From contig SUXW01000003.1 of NCBI GenBank assembly GCA_015060765.1, positions 124,001 to 188,000 on the forward strand: a stretch of DNA of 64,000 nucleotides, written 5' to 3'. Position numbers and translations under genes: made by a program. Under the pieces are notes generated by a model. The model saw only the letters and a list, made by a program, of their open reading frames with translations. It searched no databases and was not told where the DNA came from. This document shows, one piece after another, positions 39,079-47,739 of this stretch (the stretch's first letter is position 1; every line of letters begins with the position of its first letter). The DNA comes from Bacteroides sp. Its GTDB lineage: Bacteria; Bacteroidota; Bacteroidia; Bacteroidales; Bacteroidaceae.

Positions 39079-39954
39079 ATGAGTACGGCGTTATTTTTAC
39101 TTTTAAAGGAGTATACGGATGCTGATCAGCTGCCGTCAGTGCCATATGTCAATGGGGGAGATTGTTTGGATGAGTCAGAATGGTTGAAATATTACAAGCA
39201 GCTGTTTGATACTATTGATTTCTTTCGATACGAGAAATGTGATAGGTATTATGATGTAAGAAACTTTCTTCAAGCTAATTATCCCTTTGATTTATTGAAG
39301 GACTATTATGAAGATCGAGAAGAATTTCCTGGAGACTCTGAAAGTATCATAGCTCAAATAGTTTCCAATGGATTTATTGACTGGAGAGACGAGAGTGAAG
39401 AAGATGGCCAACGGTATTGTTTCTATGATATGGATGTCACAGAGGATGTGCTTGGAGAAATCGCACGCAATATTCGTTCTGAAAAAGCTGTTGTTCTGTT
39501 GAATATGGATGCAATCAGCCATCCTTCTCCAATCAGGTTGTCTTATGCAAATGGTAATTGCTCGGTGGAGATTGAGCATGTAGGTAGTATAAAAGGATTG
39601 CATGGTTGGTTCAGCAAGAACAGGAGACCGCAACGTGTCTTTGTTTATTCTTCCAAGCATGGTGATTTCTATCATCCGTCTGAAATGATATCTGGTACGT
39701 GGCGAAAAGCTGCTCAGTTGGAATGTCTGCAAGAGGAAGCACAGTCGCTTCTTGATTATGCTGTCGGGGATGATATCGGCTCTTCTTTGTGGTATTATGA
39801 TGCCAAGTACAAGAAACATATCTATTTTGAGAATCAGAATGAAATGCGTTTGGCCTTCCACGGCTATCATTTGATTGAAAATGAGGAAAATTTTAATAAC
39901 ATATCCATTGATAAGTTGGCGGCTGTCATGGGGGAGAAATATGACAGTAAATAA
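39079..39954 (+). CDS. Unknown protein of the Cas2-like/ATPase operon (291 aa)
   Basis: Long ORF 24 nt downstream of the ATPase stop, same strand; no family recognised. Confidence 0.7.
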   Translation: MSTALFLLLKEYTDADQLPSVPYVNGGDCLDESEWLKYYKQLFDTIDFFRYEKCDRYYDVRNFLQANYPFDLLKDYYEDREEFPGDSESIIAQIVSNGFIDWRDESEEDGQRYCFYDMDVTEDVLGEIARNIRSEKAVVLLNMDAISHPSPIRLSYANGNCSVEIEHVGSIKGLHGWFSKNRRPQRVFVYSSKHGDFYHPSEMISGTWRKAAQLECLQEEAQSLLDYAVGDDIGSSLWYYDAKYKKHIYFENQNEMRLAFHGYHLIENEENFNNISIDKLAAVMGEKYDSK

Positions 39955-39963
39955 GATTTTATT

Positions 39964-40011
39964 ATGAAGATACTGATTACGGGAGTCCACGGTTTTGTGG
40001 GTTTGGGGTGA
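39964..40011 (+). pseudogene. N-terminal shred of an NAD-dependent sugar epimerase
   Basis: MKILITGVHGFVGLG*: start of a Rossmann-fold epimerase broken after 15 codons. Confidence 0.45.
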
Positions 40012-40718
40012 AGGAACATACGGTTACTTATCATATTAAGGAGATTTATAAGTGTAATGAATTAGACCAAAATTCAACTGCTCGAAAAATTCGAGTAGTT
40101 CGGAAGGAAGGTAGCAGGAATGTTAATCGTGTGTTAGACTTTTATAATCTTGATATGATACTTTCTGTGGGCTATAGAGTGAATAGTGTAAGGGGTATTA
40201 TGTTTAGACGTTGGTCTTCGGAAGTTTTGAAACAATTTATGCTCCGGGGATATTCTGTGAATCAGCATCTGGTGGCTGAACAGAAATATGTAAAGGAAGC
40301 GTTTGATACGAATTGGGTGGTGCCCATGGGACCGAATGTAAATGCATTTGAACAGAAAAAGGCTTCTCTCAACATCAATCCTCATCTGGAACAAGATTTA
40401 AACGAATTAACTGCGGTTAAAGAAGATTTGAATAGTGTAAGTTCTGTTATAACATCTTTGCGAATACGTCGCGATGTGATTTAAGAATCCATCAATGACT
40501 TCAACCAACAGCGTTTTGACGTAGATATGGCTCAATTACAGCTTGTTTATAAACAGGCAGCTGCGTTGATGCCAACAGTACAGCATACATTTGAAGAGAT
40601 GGTAAGTTACCATAATAAGATGTTAGCCAACTTGCGATTGCATCATTTAGGTATTTCTTCGGATGCTTACGCAACAGTACTTGGTTTTAAGGTAAAATTT
40701 GCTGGGGAAGAAGTTTAA
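40012..40718 (+). pseudogene. Chimeric remnant: RhuM-like fragment followed by a DUF2326-like fragment with in-frame stop
   Basis: HTVTYHIKEIYKCNELDQNSTARKIRVV..VNRVLDFYNLDMILSVGYRVNSVRGIMFRRWSSEVLKQFMLRGYSVN (RhuM-like); after 40482-40484 TAA the same frame continues ESINDFNQQRFDVDMAQLQLVYKQAAALMPTVQHTFEEMVSYHNKM (DUF2326-like). Confidence 0.6.
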
Positions 40719-40774
40719 TTTGGTTTGCCCGAAAATTTAGTTTATGTTTTAATAATGAAATATTTAACGGTAAA

Positions 40775-40806
40775 TTTGTATATTTGGAACAAAGCCGTTA
40801 TTTTTG
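40775..40806 (+). promoter_or_regulatory. Promoter TTTG-N20-TATTTTTG upstream of the S24-like gene
   Basis: Exact match to Bacteroidetes -33/-7 consensus and spacing. Confidence 0.7.
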
Positions 40807-40844
40807 TGTTTCCAAAAGAAAAAGAGAGATAGAAAGAAGCTAAG

Positions 40845-41492
40845 ATGTATTCATTTAAGGAAAGTGATATACATACATTGAAGTATGTAAAGGCGGGAAA
40901 GGCTGGTAAGGTCTTGTCGTTAACTCAAGAGGTTGCAAATGATTTTTTGAGTCAGGAATCATTACAATCTTGTAAAGCTTATTTTGAAGGTGAACATTTG
41001 GAAAAGGATACTTTCATGGTGATAGGTGAATCTATGGCACAACACGGGATTCATACGGGAGACTTATTGTTCGTCAGTTTGTGTGGTGATGCCGAAACTT
41101 TGAAATATGGAGCCTATATCGTATTAAAGGTAGATGAAAATCGCTTAATGAAACATCTTTTTAAGACCAATGTGGATTTAGGATATAAATTAAGGAAGTT
41201 TCTGATGGTTGTTGATTTGAGAAAGAATATGGATGAACTTTTTACTGAAGTGAAAGAGGTGGATGAAGTAGCTCGCTACTCGGCAACAGCAAAAAAAACT
41301 TTCAAAGAGAAGTTTGAAGATGCCGTTAAGGATTTGGGAAGGGTTGATGACATCTTACTTTCTGTAACATATACAGAAAAAGGGCGAGATTTTTCTTTCC
41401 ATGCGGTGAAAGACTTGTATGCAAAGGTCGATATGGTTTATGCCAAAAAAGATAGTGTATATAAGTTGAAGAAAAATCTGATAGCGGACTAA
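40845..41492 (+). CDS. S24/LexA-like peptidase-domain protein without obvious HTH
   Basis: FMVIGESMAQHGIHTGDLLFVSLCGDAETLKYGAYIVLKVDENRLMKHLFK: Ser in GxSMxxxGIxxGD and downstream Lys as in S24 proteases. Confidence 0.7.
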   Translation: MYSFKESDIHTLKYVKAGKAGKVLSLTQEVANDFLSQESLQSCKAYFEGEHLEKDTFMVIGESMAQHGIHTGDLLFVSLCGDAETLKYGAYIVLKVDENRLMKHLFKTNVDLGYKLRKFLMVVDLRKNMDELFTEVKEVDEVARYSATAKKTFKEKFEDAVKDLGRVDDILLSVTYTEKGRDFSFHAVKDLYAKVDMVYAKKDSVYKLKKNLIAD

Positions 41493-42298
41493 TGAATTTT
41501 GCAGACTATTTGGCATTCATTCAAGTGTCGGTTGCTTTTAATTTTGCTTCGGCATATTGGAAGAAGGAGAATGATGATGATGCAATTGAAAAATTATTCA
41601 GGGTATTTTACGATAATAAAAAGTTGGAACAAGGCCTGGAGAAAAACCAGCGTTTGATGAGTTCTATAGATCAACATCGCCCTGTAATAACCGACACATT
41701 TCATGAAGAGATTGAAATAGATAAAAAAGCTCTTTCTCTATTTTATGAAATGAAAGATAAATGGACGAAAGCTACTCAAAATATTCTCAATATTTATATC
41801 AGGGTAATGTCGACAGACCGGTCGGTTTTTTTTAATAATGTCTGTATAGTTATGGCACTATACGGACTTTTTCAATTATGGATACTTCCCGATATATGTG
41901 AAAAAGGATATGAGGTCTTTAGGAATGCATATATTTATGCTACAGAAATCTTGTTGGGGATATTGGGAGTGCTGTTTTTGAGTGAGATTGTTTTCAAATT
42001 TAAAGGACTTGTTATAAAAATACCTCATTTGTGTTCCATTGTGTTGTTTTTGTTTCTTGCTATTGGGACATGGCTATTCTCTTATTTATATAGCATAGAT
42101 TCCATAAAACCTTATTATGCAGATTTTAATGAGGATAAATTTATTTATTACTCAATTTTTATACCTTATTTTTCTTATATCGTTTATTTCCTTATAACAG
42201 TAATGTTTGTGGTATGGGATTGGATCCTGATGTGTTTCGTAGTCCCTTATTATGAATGGAGAAGAAGGAAAGCTATGGAAGAATATGAGAAGAAATAA
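41492..42298 (+). CDS. Polytopic membrane protein (about 4 TM), translationally coupled to S24-like gene
   Basis: TAATG overlap; hydrophobic blocks FFNNVCIVMALYGLFQLWIL, ATEILLGILGVLFLSEIV, LCSIVLFLFLAIGTWLFSYLY, YFSYIVYFLITVMFVVWDWILMCFVV. Confidence 0.75.
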   Translation: MNFADYLAFIQVSVAFNFASAYWKKENDDDAIEKLFRVFYDNKKLEQGLEKNQRLMSSIDQHRPVITDTFHEEIEIDKKALSLFYEMKDKWTKATQNILNIYIRVMSTDRSVFFNNVCIVMALYGLFQLWILPDICEKGYEVFRNAYIYATEILLGILGVLFLSEIVFKFKGLVIKIPHLCSIVLFLFLAIGTWLFSYLYSIDSIKPYYADFNEDKFIYYSIFIPYFSYIVYFLITVMFVVWDWILMCFVVPYYEWRRRKAMEEYEKK

Positions 42299-42436
42299 CT
42301 CCAGAAATTCGAAATGCGATTTGTTCTGCTTATGATGATTTGAAAGCAATTTATAATCAATATTATTATAATGGTTATTTAAAAGTGGAATCTCATATAT
42401 GATGCCTTTTCTTGAATAAACGTAAAGGGGACTATT

Positions 42437-42829
42437 GGGTTCCGCATTCATCATTTGTTCGACTGGGCTTGTCTCTTGAAACGGGAGGGATGGTGCCTGC
42501 CCAAAGAAGTGACGGATGAGAAACTGCTGGATTTTATCTGTGCACTGACGGCCTTGTGTAACCGCCTCCTCGGTACGGAGGTACCGGTAAAAGGTGGGGA
42601 GCATCTGGTAGGAAAGGTGTACGAACAGATGATGCATCCACGGTATAGCGAGAAGATTCCGGTGAAAGGAAGATGGGCGGTACTGTGGTACAAATGGAAG
42701 CGGATGCTGCATGGACAAAAAATGTTGGGACTGATTTTTGATGTCTCGCTCCCGAAACGGGTGATGCACTCCGTGTGGTTTCATCTGAAGAAACCAAAGA
42801 GCATCTGGAAATGAGAGGATATTCAAACA
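42437..42829 (+). repeat. Right 393-bp direct repeat: 3' fragment of the nucleotidyltransferase gene (pseudogene copy)
   Basis: FDWACLLKREGWCLPKEVTDEKLLDFICALTALCNRLLGTEVPVKGG..KPKSIWK* duplicates the end of 36382-37470. Confidence 0.93.
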
Positions 42830-42831
42830 GG

Positions 42832-42867
42832 AATTGGGGTTGTTTCAATGAAGAAACAACCCCAATT
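42832..42867 (+). terminator. Terminator hairpin after right repeat
   Basis: AATTGGGGTTGTTTC-aatgaa-GAAACAACCCCAATT. Confidence 0.8.
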
Positions 42868-42957
42868 TCATTTACACCATTTACCTACATCCCTACATGA
42901 TTTGACTTATTGCTGTTATTATCAAGATGTTATCCATGTAGGGAGGCATGTAGGGAG

Positions 42958-42985
42958 CATGTAGGGAACGGCTTTTCCCTACATG
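42958..42985. repeat. Hairpin CATGTAGGGAA..TTCCCTACATG plus tandem catgtaggga units just upstream (from ~42934)
   Basis: Same motif recurs at 45348-45375. Confidence 0.7.
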
Positions 42986-43046
42986 ACGAAGAATAATCTG
43001 TATGATTGGTGTGTAAATAGTTGATAATCAAGGAAATAAATTCGTA

Positions 43047-43112
43047 CGAAGTACTGTGAACGAAGCGACGAAGTACTGTGAACGAAGCGACGATGTACTG
43101 CGAACGGAGCGA
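43047..43112 (+). repeat. 22-bp tandem repeat x3 (cgaagtactgtgaacgaagcga)
   Basis: Two identical units and one with 4 substitutions. Confidence 0.9.
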
Positions 43113-43178
43113 CGGAGGTTGCAAAGGATTTTGGACTGTGCAGAAAGAAGGTTTTTGTTGATAATCGTTGACTTTTTT

Positions 43179-43210
43179 ATTGTTTTTTTGCAAAAAATGT
43201 AGTATATTTG
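43179..43210 (+). promoter_or_regulatory. Promoter ATTG-N20-TATATTTG
   Basis: TAnnTTTG match 27 nt upstream of ATG 43238. Confidence 0.55.
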
Positions 43211-43237
43211 TGCAAATCTAAACTGATAAAATTAATT

Positions 43238-45325
43238 ATGAAAATTGGAATGATTAGAAACGAAAATGCGACAGAAATCTGTAGTATTTGTTCAATGGAA
43301 ACTTTCATCAAGAAAGTAAAGTGTGAAAACAAAAAGAAGTTCATTACCCAGTTGAGGGAAAGCATCCCCACACTACAGGGCTCCTCGGCCCGCTACATCC
43401 ATCTGGGGAAAATTCCACGGGTGTATCCGGTATCGGAATTCCGGCTGAATACGGACGGGGGATGGGTGTTCAAAAAGTATCAGGGAATTGTATTGGTTGA
43501 AGTGAACCGTCTTTCGGGAACGGCCGAAGCGGAGTATGTCAAGGCGAAGGCGGCTTTGCTTCCGCAGACATTAGCGGCTATGGTGGGTGCCAGCGGACGG
43601 AGCACGAAAATTTGGGTAAGGTTTACCTTGCCCGACGGGACGCTGCCGGAATCGGAGGAGCAGGCGGCGTTGTTTCATGCGCGGGCTTACCAGGTGGCGG
43701 TGCAGTGCTACCAGCCACTTTTCCCTTATTCCATTACCATGAAAGAACCGACATTGGACCAGAGTTTCCGGATGACGACGGACGCTTCGCCGTATTTCCG
43801 GCCCGAAGCGGCTGCTTTCTGTCTGGAACAACCTGCCGCGATGACCGACGGGACTTCGTTTGGCGAACGGAAACGGACGGAGAAGAATCCGGTGGATCGG
43901 ATGGAGTTGACGTACCAGTCGTACCACACGCTGACGGTGATGTTTCAGGCGGCTTTGGGAAGGGCGCTCGACTCGTTGCAACACTGGCGCAGGGGGGATG
44001 ACTTGTCGCCGTTGTTGGCTCCACTGGCCGAGGAGTGTTTCAAGACGGGAATCTCGGAAGAGGAGGCGGTGGTGCGCACGATGCGGCATTATGCTTACTG
44101 CAAGGATGAAATGGGGGTGCGGACTACGTTTCGTAATGTGTATGCGGAGATGGAGGGATTTGCCGGACGACCGGCTGTTACAAGGGAGCAGGATCTGGCT
44201 ATCCGATTGGAGGGGTTCCTGAAGCGGAGGTATGAAATACGGTTTAATGTGGTGACCGACGAACTGGAGTTTCGGGAACGGTACAGCAACCGGTTCCATT
44301 TCAGGACACTGGACAGACGGGCACGCAACAGCATCGCTATCTGTGCACTGAAAGAGGGGATGCAGGTGTGGGACCGGGACATCGACCGGTTCCTGAACTC
44401 GGAGGCGGTGCCGGTGTACAATCCCATAGAGGAGTATCTGTTCTCGGTGGGGGAATGGGACGGAAAGGACCGGATACGGGAACTGGCGGACAGGGTGGTT
44501 TGCAAGAATCCGTATTGGCGGGACTTGTTCTACCGGTGGTTCCTGAGTATGGTGGCGCACTGGATGGGGCGGGACAAGCAGCATGGTAATGCGACTACAC
44601 CTGTACTGGTGGGCCCACAGGGGTATCGGAAGTCTACTTTCTGCCGGATTATTCTGCCGCCGGAACTGCGCTTCGGCTATACGGACAGTCTGGATTTCAG
44701 CAGCAAAAGGGATGCGGAACGGTATCTGGGCCGCTTTTTCTTAGTGAATCTGGATGAGTTCGACCAGTTCAGCGTGAACCAGCAGGGGTTCTTGAAGCAC
44801 TTGTTGCAGAAACCGTCGGCCAGCCTCCGGAAACCGTACGGCACGAGCATAAGGGAGGTGAGGAGGTATGCTTCGTTTATCGCAACGAGTAACCATAAGG
44901 ACTTGCTGACCGACCTGACCGGGGGAAGACGGTATATCTGTGTGGAGGTGACGGCGCCAATCGATACCAACGTGACCATCAACTACCGGCAACTGTATGC
45001 GCAGGCGTTTCATGAGGTGATGCACGGCGAACGCTACTGGCTGGATGATGACGATGAGGTGTTGCTGAAAGAGAGCAATGAGGAATTTCGTGCGGTTTCA
45101 CCCATCGAACAGCTGTTCCTGAACCGATTTGGATTTGCTACGGTGGAAAAGGACGACGGGGAATGGATGATGGTTATGGAGGTGTTCAACCACCTGCAGG
45201 CGGGAACACGGGAGAAACTGCCCATCGGAAAGATGTCGTACCTGGGTAAAATGCTCCGGAAATGGAACGTGCCGAACAAGAGAACGGAGAAAGGGAGTCT
45301 TTATTATTTGAAGAGAATACGATGA
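43238..45325 (+). CDS. VirE N-terminal (BT4734/BF3469-like) + VapE-type ATPase/primase-associated protein
   Basis: VGPQGYRKSTFCRIILPPELRFGYTDSLDFSSKRDAERYLGRFFLVNLDEFDQ; SFIATSNHKDLLTDLTGGRRYICVEV. Confidence 0.85.
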   Translation: MKIGMIRNENATEICSICSMETFIKKVKCENKKKFITQLRESIPTLQGSSARYIHLGKIPRVYPVSEFRLNTDGGWVFKKYQGIVLVEVNRLSGTAEAEYVKAKAALLPQTLAAMVGASGRSTKIWVRFTLPDGTLPESEEQAALFHARAYQVAVQCYQPLFPYSITMKEPTLDQSFRMTTDASPYFRPEAAAFCLEQPAAMTDGTSFGERKRTEKNPVDRMELTYQSYHTLTVMFQAALGRALDSLQHWRRGDDLSPLLAPLAEECFKTGISEEEAVVRTMRHYAYCKDEMGVRTTFRNVYAEMEGFAGRPAVTREQDLAIRLEGFLKRRYEIRFNVVTDELEFRERYSNRFHFRTLDRRARNSIAICALKEGMQVWDRDIDRFLNSEAVPVYNPIEEYLFSVGEWDGKDRIRELADRVVCKNPYWRDLFYRWFLSMVAHWMGRDKQHGNATTPVLVGPQGYRKSTFCRIILPPELRFGYTDSLDFSSKRDAERYLGRFFLVNLDEFDQFSVNQQGFLKHLLQKPSASLRKPYGTSIREVRRYASFIATSNHKDLLTDLTGGRRYICVEVTAPIDTNVTINYRQLYAQAFHEVMHGERYWLDDDDEVLLKESNEEFRAVSPIEQLFLNRFGFATVEKDDGEWMMVMEVFNHLQAGTREKLPIGKMSYLGKMLRKWNVPNKRTEKGSLYYLKRIR

Positions 45326-45347
45326 ATGAAGGGGAAAAAGGACAAAT

Positions 45348-45375
45348 CATGTAGGGAAAAACGGCTCCCTACATG
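45348..45375. repeat. Hairpin CATGTAGGGA-aaaacggc-TCCCTACATG downstream of VapE-like gene
   Basis: Same palindrome as at 42958-42985. Confidence 0.75.
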
Positions 45376-45485
45376 CTCCCTACAGGGTTGCCTACATGGT
45401 TAAGTAGTTGACAGTAAGGGTGATAGGAGAATCATGTAGGGATGTAGGTAATTTTTCAAAACTAATTATTGAAGAGAAAGAAGCA

Positions 45486-46109
45486 ATGGCAAAATATATC
45501 AAACAGGAAGTGCCCGACTTCCGGAAAACGGGCGAACAGAAGGTGTTCTATCGGCTGAAGACGGAACGGAACGTGGGGTCTCGGGAATTTATCGACAGGT
45601 TGTGCTCGCATCATGCGGGAATCAGCCGGGGGGATGCTATGAGGGTCTTGACATCGGCCTCGGAAACCTTGGCGGAACTGCTGGCGGGAGGCTACTCGGT
45701 GAGCCTGGACGAATGGGGGACATTCAAGGCAACCATCGGACTGGAACGGGGAAAGGAACCGGATAAGATAGATGGGGATGAACCGCAACGAAATGCACAG
45801 AGCCTTTGCCTGAACGGGGTGAACTTTCAGGCGGACAAGAAACTGGTGAGGAACGCAAGCCGATGGTGCAAGTTGGAACGGGGAGGGGTGACGAGGGTAC
45901 GGCGGTCGCCCTACACGAAGGAGGAACGCCTGCAGCGTGCATGGGACTATCTGGAGAAATACAAGGTGCTGAAGGTGCGGACATACATGGAACTGACAGG
46001 GCAGGCGCATACTACAGCGGCATGTGAACTGCGGGAGTTCAGCAGGGATGCCTTGACGGGTATCTGTGCTGTGGGACGTGGAGCGGCAGTGGTTTATGTG
46101 AAAAGGTAA
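45486..46109 (+). CDS. HU-like (histone-like) DNA-binding family protein
   Basis: VGSREFIDRLCSHHAGISRGDAMRVLTSASETLAELLAGGYSVSLDEWGTFKATIG. Confidence 0.82.
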   Translation: MAKYIKQEVPDFRKTGEQKVFYRLKTERNVGSREFIDRLCSHHAGISRGDAMRVLTSASETLAELLAGGYSVSLDEWGTFKATIGLERGKEPDKIDGDEPQRNAQSLCLNGVNFQADKKLVRNASRWCKLERGGVTRVRRSPYTKEERLQRAWDYLEKYKVLKVRTYMELTGQAHTTAACELREFSRDALTGICAVGRGAAVVYVKR

Positions 46110-46117
46110 AAGTCTTT

Positions 46118-46440
46118 TTGTGCTATAGCCGCACGGGCTTTTCATTTCTTTTGTGCGCACAAAAGAAACGAAACAAAGAAAAAGCGCCGGCTGCCGTTCC
46201 GGAGCTAAAATTCTTTCGTTTTCCCTAAACAAAAAGAACTCGCTTCGCTCAAACAGCTTTTTGTTCTTCACGGAAAAACGAAGGAATTTCTTCACGCTCC
46301 TCCACTAAAGGCCGGAACCTTGATGCAACATTGCTTCGCTCGTTGATGTGGATGTTTTCCTTGCTTCGCTTGTTGCAGTGGATGCTTTCTTTTCCGAAAC
46401 ACTTTATTCTCGGATCAACTTCACTTCGCTAGTTGGGGCT
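46118..46440 (+). repeat. Dispersed hairpin element copy B
   Basis: gtgctatagccgcacgggctttt..caacattgcttcgctcgttg blocks. Confidence 0.85.
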
Positions 46441-46594
46441 TGTATATCTATGGCTTAGTTTAAGCAAATATAAGCAATCATTGTTGTGATTTTAATTTAT
46501 ATGACTAAATTGTTGTTGTGGGAACGGAAATTTAGTTTTTGAGAACACTATATTGTTTTTCTTGACTGGATAATGCAATTTTGAGAACAAAATA

Positions 46595-46626
46595 TTTGGA
46601 GGATGGTTTTTGGATATATATCTTTG
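46595..46626 (+). promoter_or_regulatory. Promoter TTTG-N20-TATCTTTG for the AAA+/subtilase pair
   Basis: Exact consensus match; start codon only ~12-18 nt downstream. Confidence 0.72.
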
Positions 46627-46637
46627 CAAAAAAAATA

Positions 46638-47735
46638 ATGTCCATGAATACTGAAATATTAAGAATTATAGAGGGAGGTCTAACAAATGACAAACGAAAA
46701 GTGGTCAGTTATTCTAACAGACTTGCTGATAGATTGATCCAAGAGGGTAATACAGAATTAGCGTCTTGCATTAGAAAAAAGATAGAAAATTCAAACAAAC
46801 AATCTGGTATAGTTGCCGATGCCTTAAGAAATGCTCCTCTAGACCTTGATAGTAGACTTCAAATAGTTGAAGTTATTCCGCCTGCTGGAACAGTTAGTAA
46901 CATAGTTTTGGATCCATTGACTCAATCTCAAATTGATGAATTTGTTAATATTGTTCGTAACTCTGCAAAATTAGAGGTGCAAGGGATTGATATACCTAAA
47001 ACACTTATACTTTATGGACAACCGGGGTGTGGAAAAACTAGTATAGCACATTATATAAGTTATCAGACAGGACTTCCATTAGTATTGGCAAGGCTTGATA
47101 GTTTAGTCTCTTCTTTGTTGGGAAGTACTGCAAAAAACATAAGAAAAATTTTTGATTACGTTAGGGATATCCCAAGTATATTGTTCTTGGATGAGTTTGA
47201 TGCGATAGCAAAAGCGCGTGACGATCAAAAGGAAATTGGGGAATTAAAGAGGGTTATAAATAGTTTGCTCCAAAATATGGACACTATGCCTAATCATTGT
47301 ATTCTTATTGCGGCAACTAATCATCCCGAATTGTTGGATAGAGCTGTTTGGCGTCGCTTTTTACAAAAAGTGGAAGTAGGTATGCCCAAAGAAGAATCGC
47401 TTACAGATTTGATTCGTTTATTCTGCGGAAAAGATCAAGATAAAGCTGTTAATCAAATACTTAATACAAAAGGTTTGATGACTGTTTTTATGGGTATGTC
47501 TCCTTCTGACTTAAAAAACCTTTTTGACCGAGCTAAAGTTAAAGGCATTTTGGCAGGGCAAAAGGACTTGTCCATATCCCATCTTCTTTTTAGTGTCTTT
47601 GAACTACAAGATGGAGAAAAAACAGAGGATGAATATGTTTTGTATCTGAAATCAAAAGGACTAACGCAACGCACCATAAATGAATTTACAGGCATTAGCC
47701 TTCGCAAGATAAAAAGTTTAACAGTAAATAAATAA
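46638..47735 (+). CDS. ietA: AAA+ ATPase, IetA-like
   Basis: Walker A LYGQPGCGKTSIAHY; Walker B SILFLDEFDAIAKAR; LIAATNHPELLDRAVWRRF; followed by subtilase gene. Confidence 0.75.
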   Translation: MSMNTEILRIIEGGLTNDKRKVVSYSNRLADRLIQEGNTELASCIRKKIENSNKQSGIVADALRNAPLDLDSRLQIVEVIPPAGTVSNIVLDPLTQSQIDEFVNIVRNSAKLEVQGIDIPKTLILYGQPGCGKTSIAHYISYQTGLPLVLARLDSLVSSLLGSTAKNIRKIFDYVRDIPSILFLDEFDAIAKARDDQKEIGELKRVINSLLQNMDTMPNHCILIAATNHPELLDRAVWRRFLQKVEVGMPKEESLTDLIRLFCGKDQDKAVNQILNTKGLMTVFMGMSPSDLKNLFDRAKVKGILAGQKDLSISHLLFSVFELQDGEKTEDEYVLYLKSKGLTQRTINEFTGISLRKIKSLTVNK

Positions 47736-47739
47736 TTAT

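Noticed and set aside
42299-42410. Possible remnant ..TPEIRNAICSAYDDLKAIYNQYYYNGYLKVESHI* after the membrane protein gene
   Set aside because: Open frame looks protein-like but no family recognised; insufficient support to list as pseudogene.
7887-42829. Insertion of cassettes by a transposon or integrase
   Set aside because: No transposase, integrase or recombinase gene was recognised within or beside either cassette; mechanism left open.
43047-43112. Possible CRISPR array
   Set aside because: Repeats are contiguous with no spacers.
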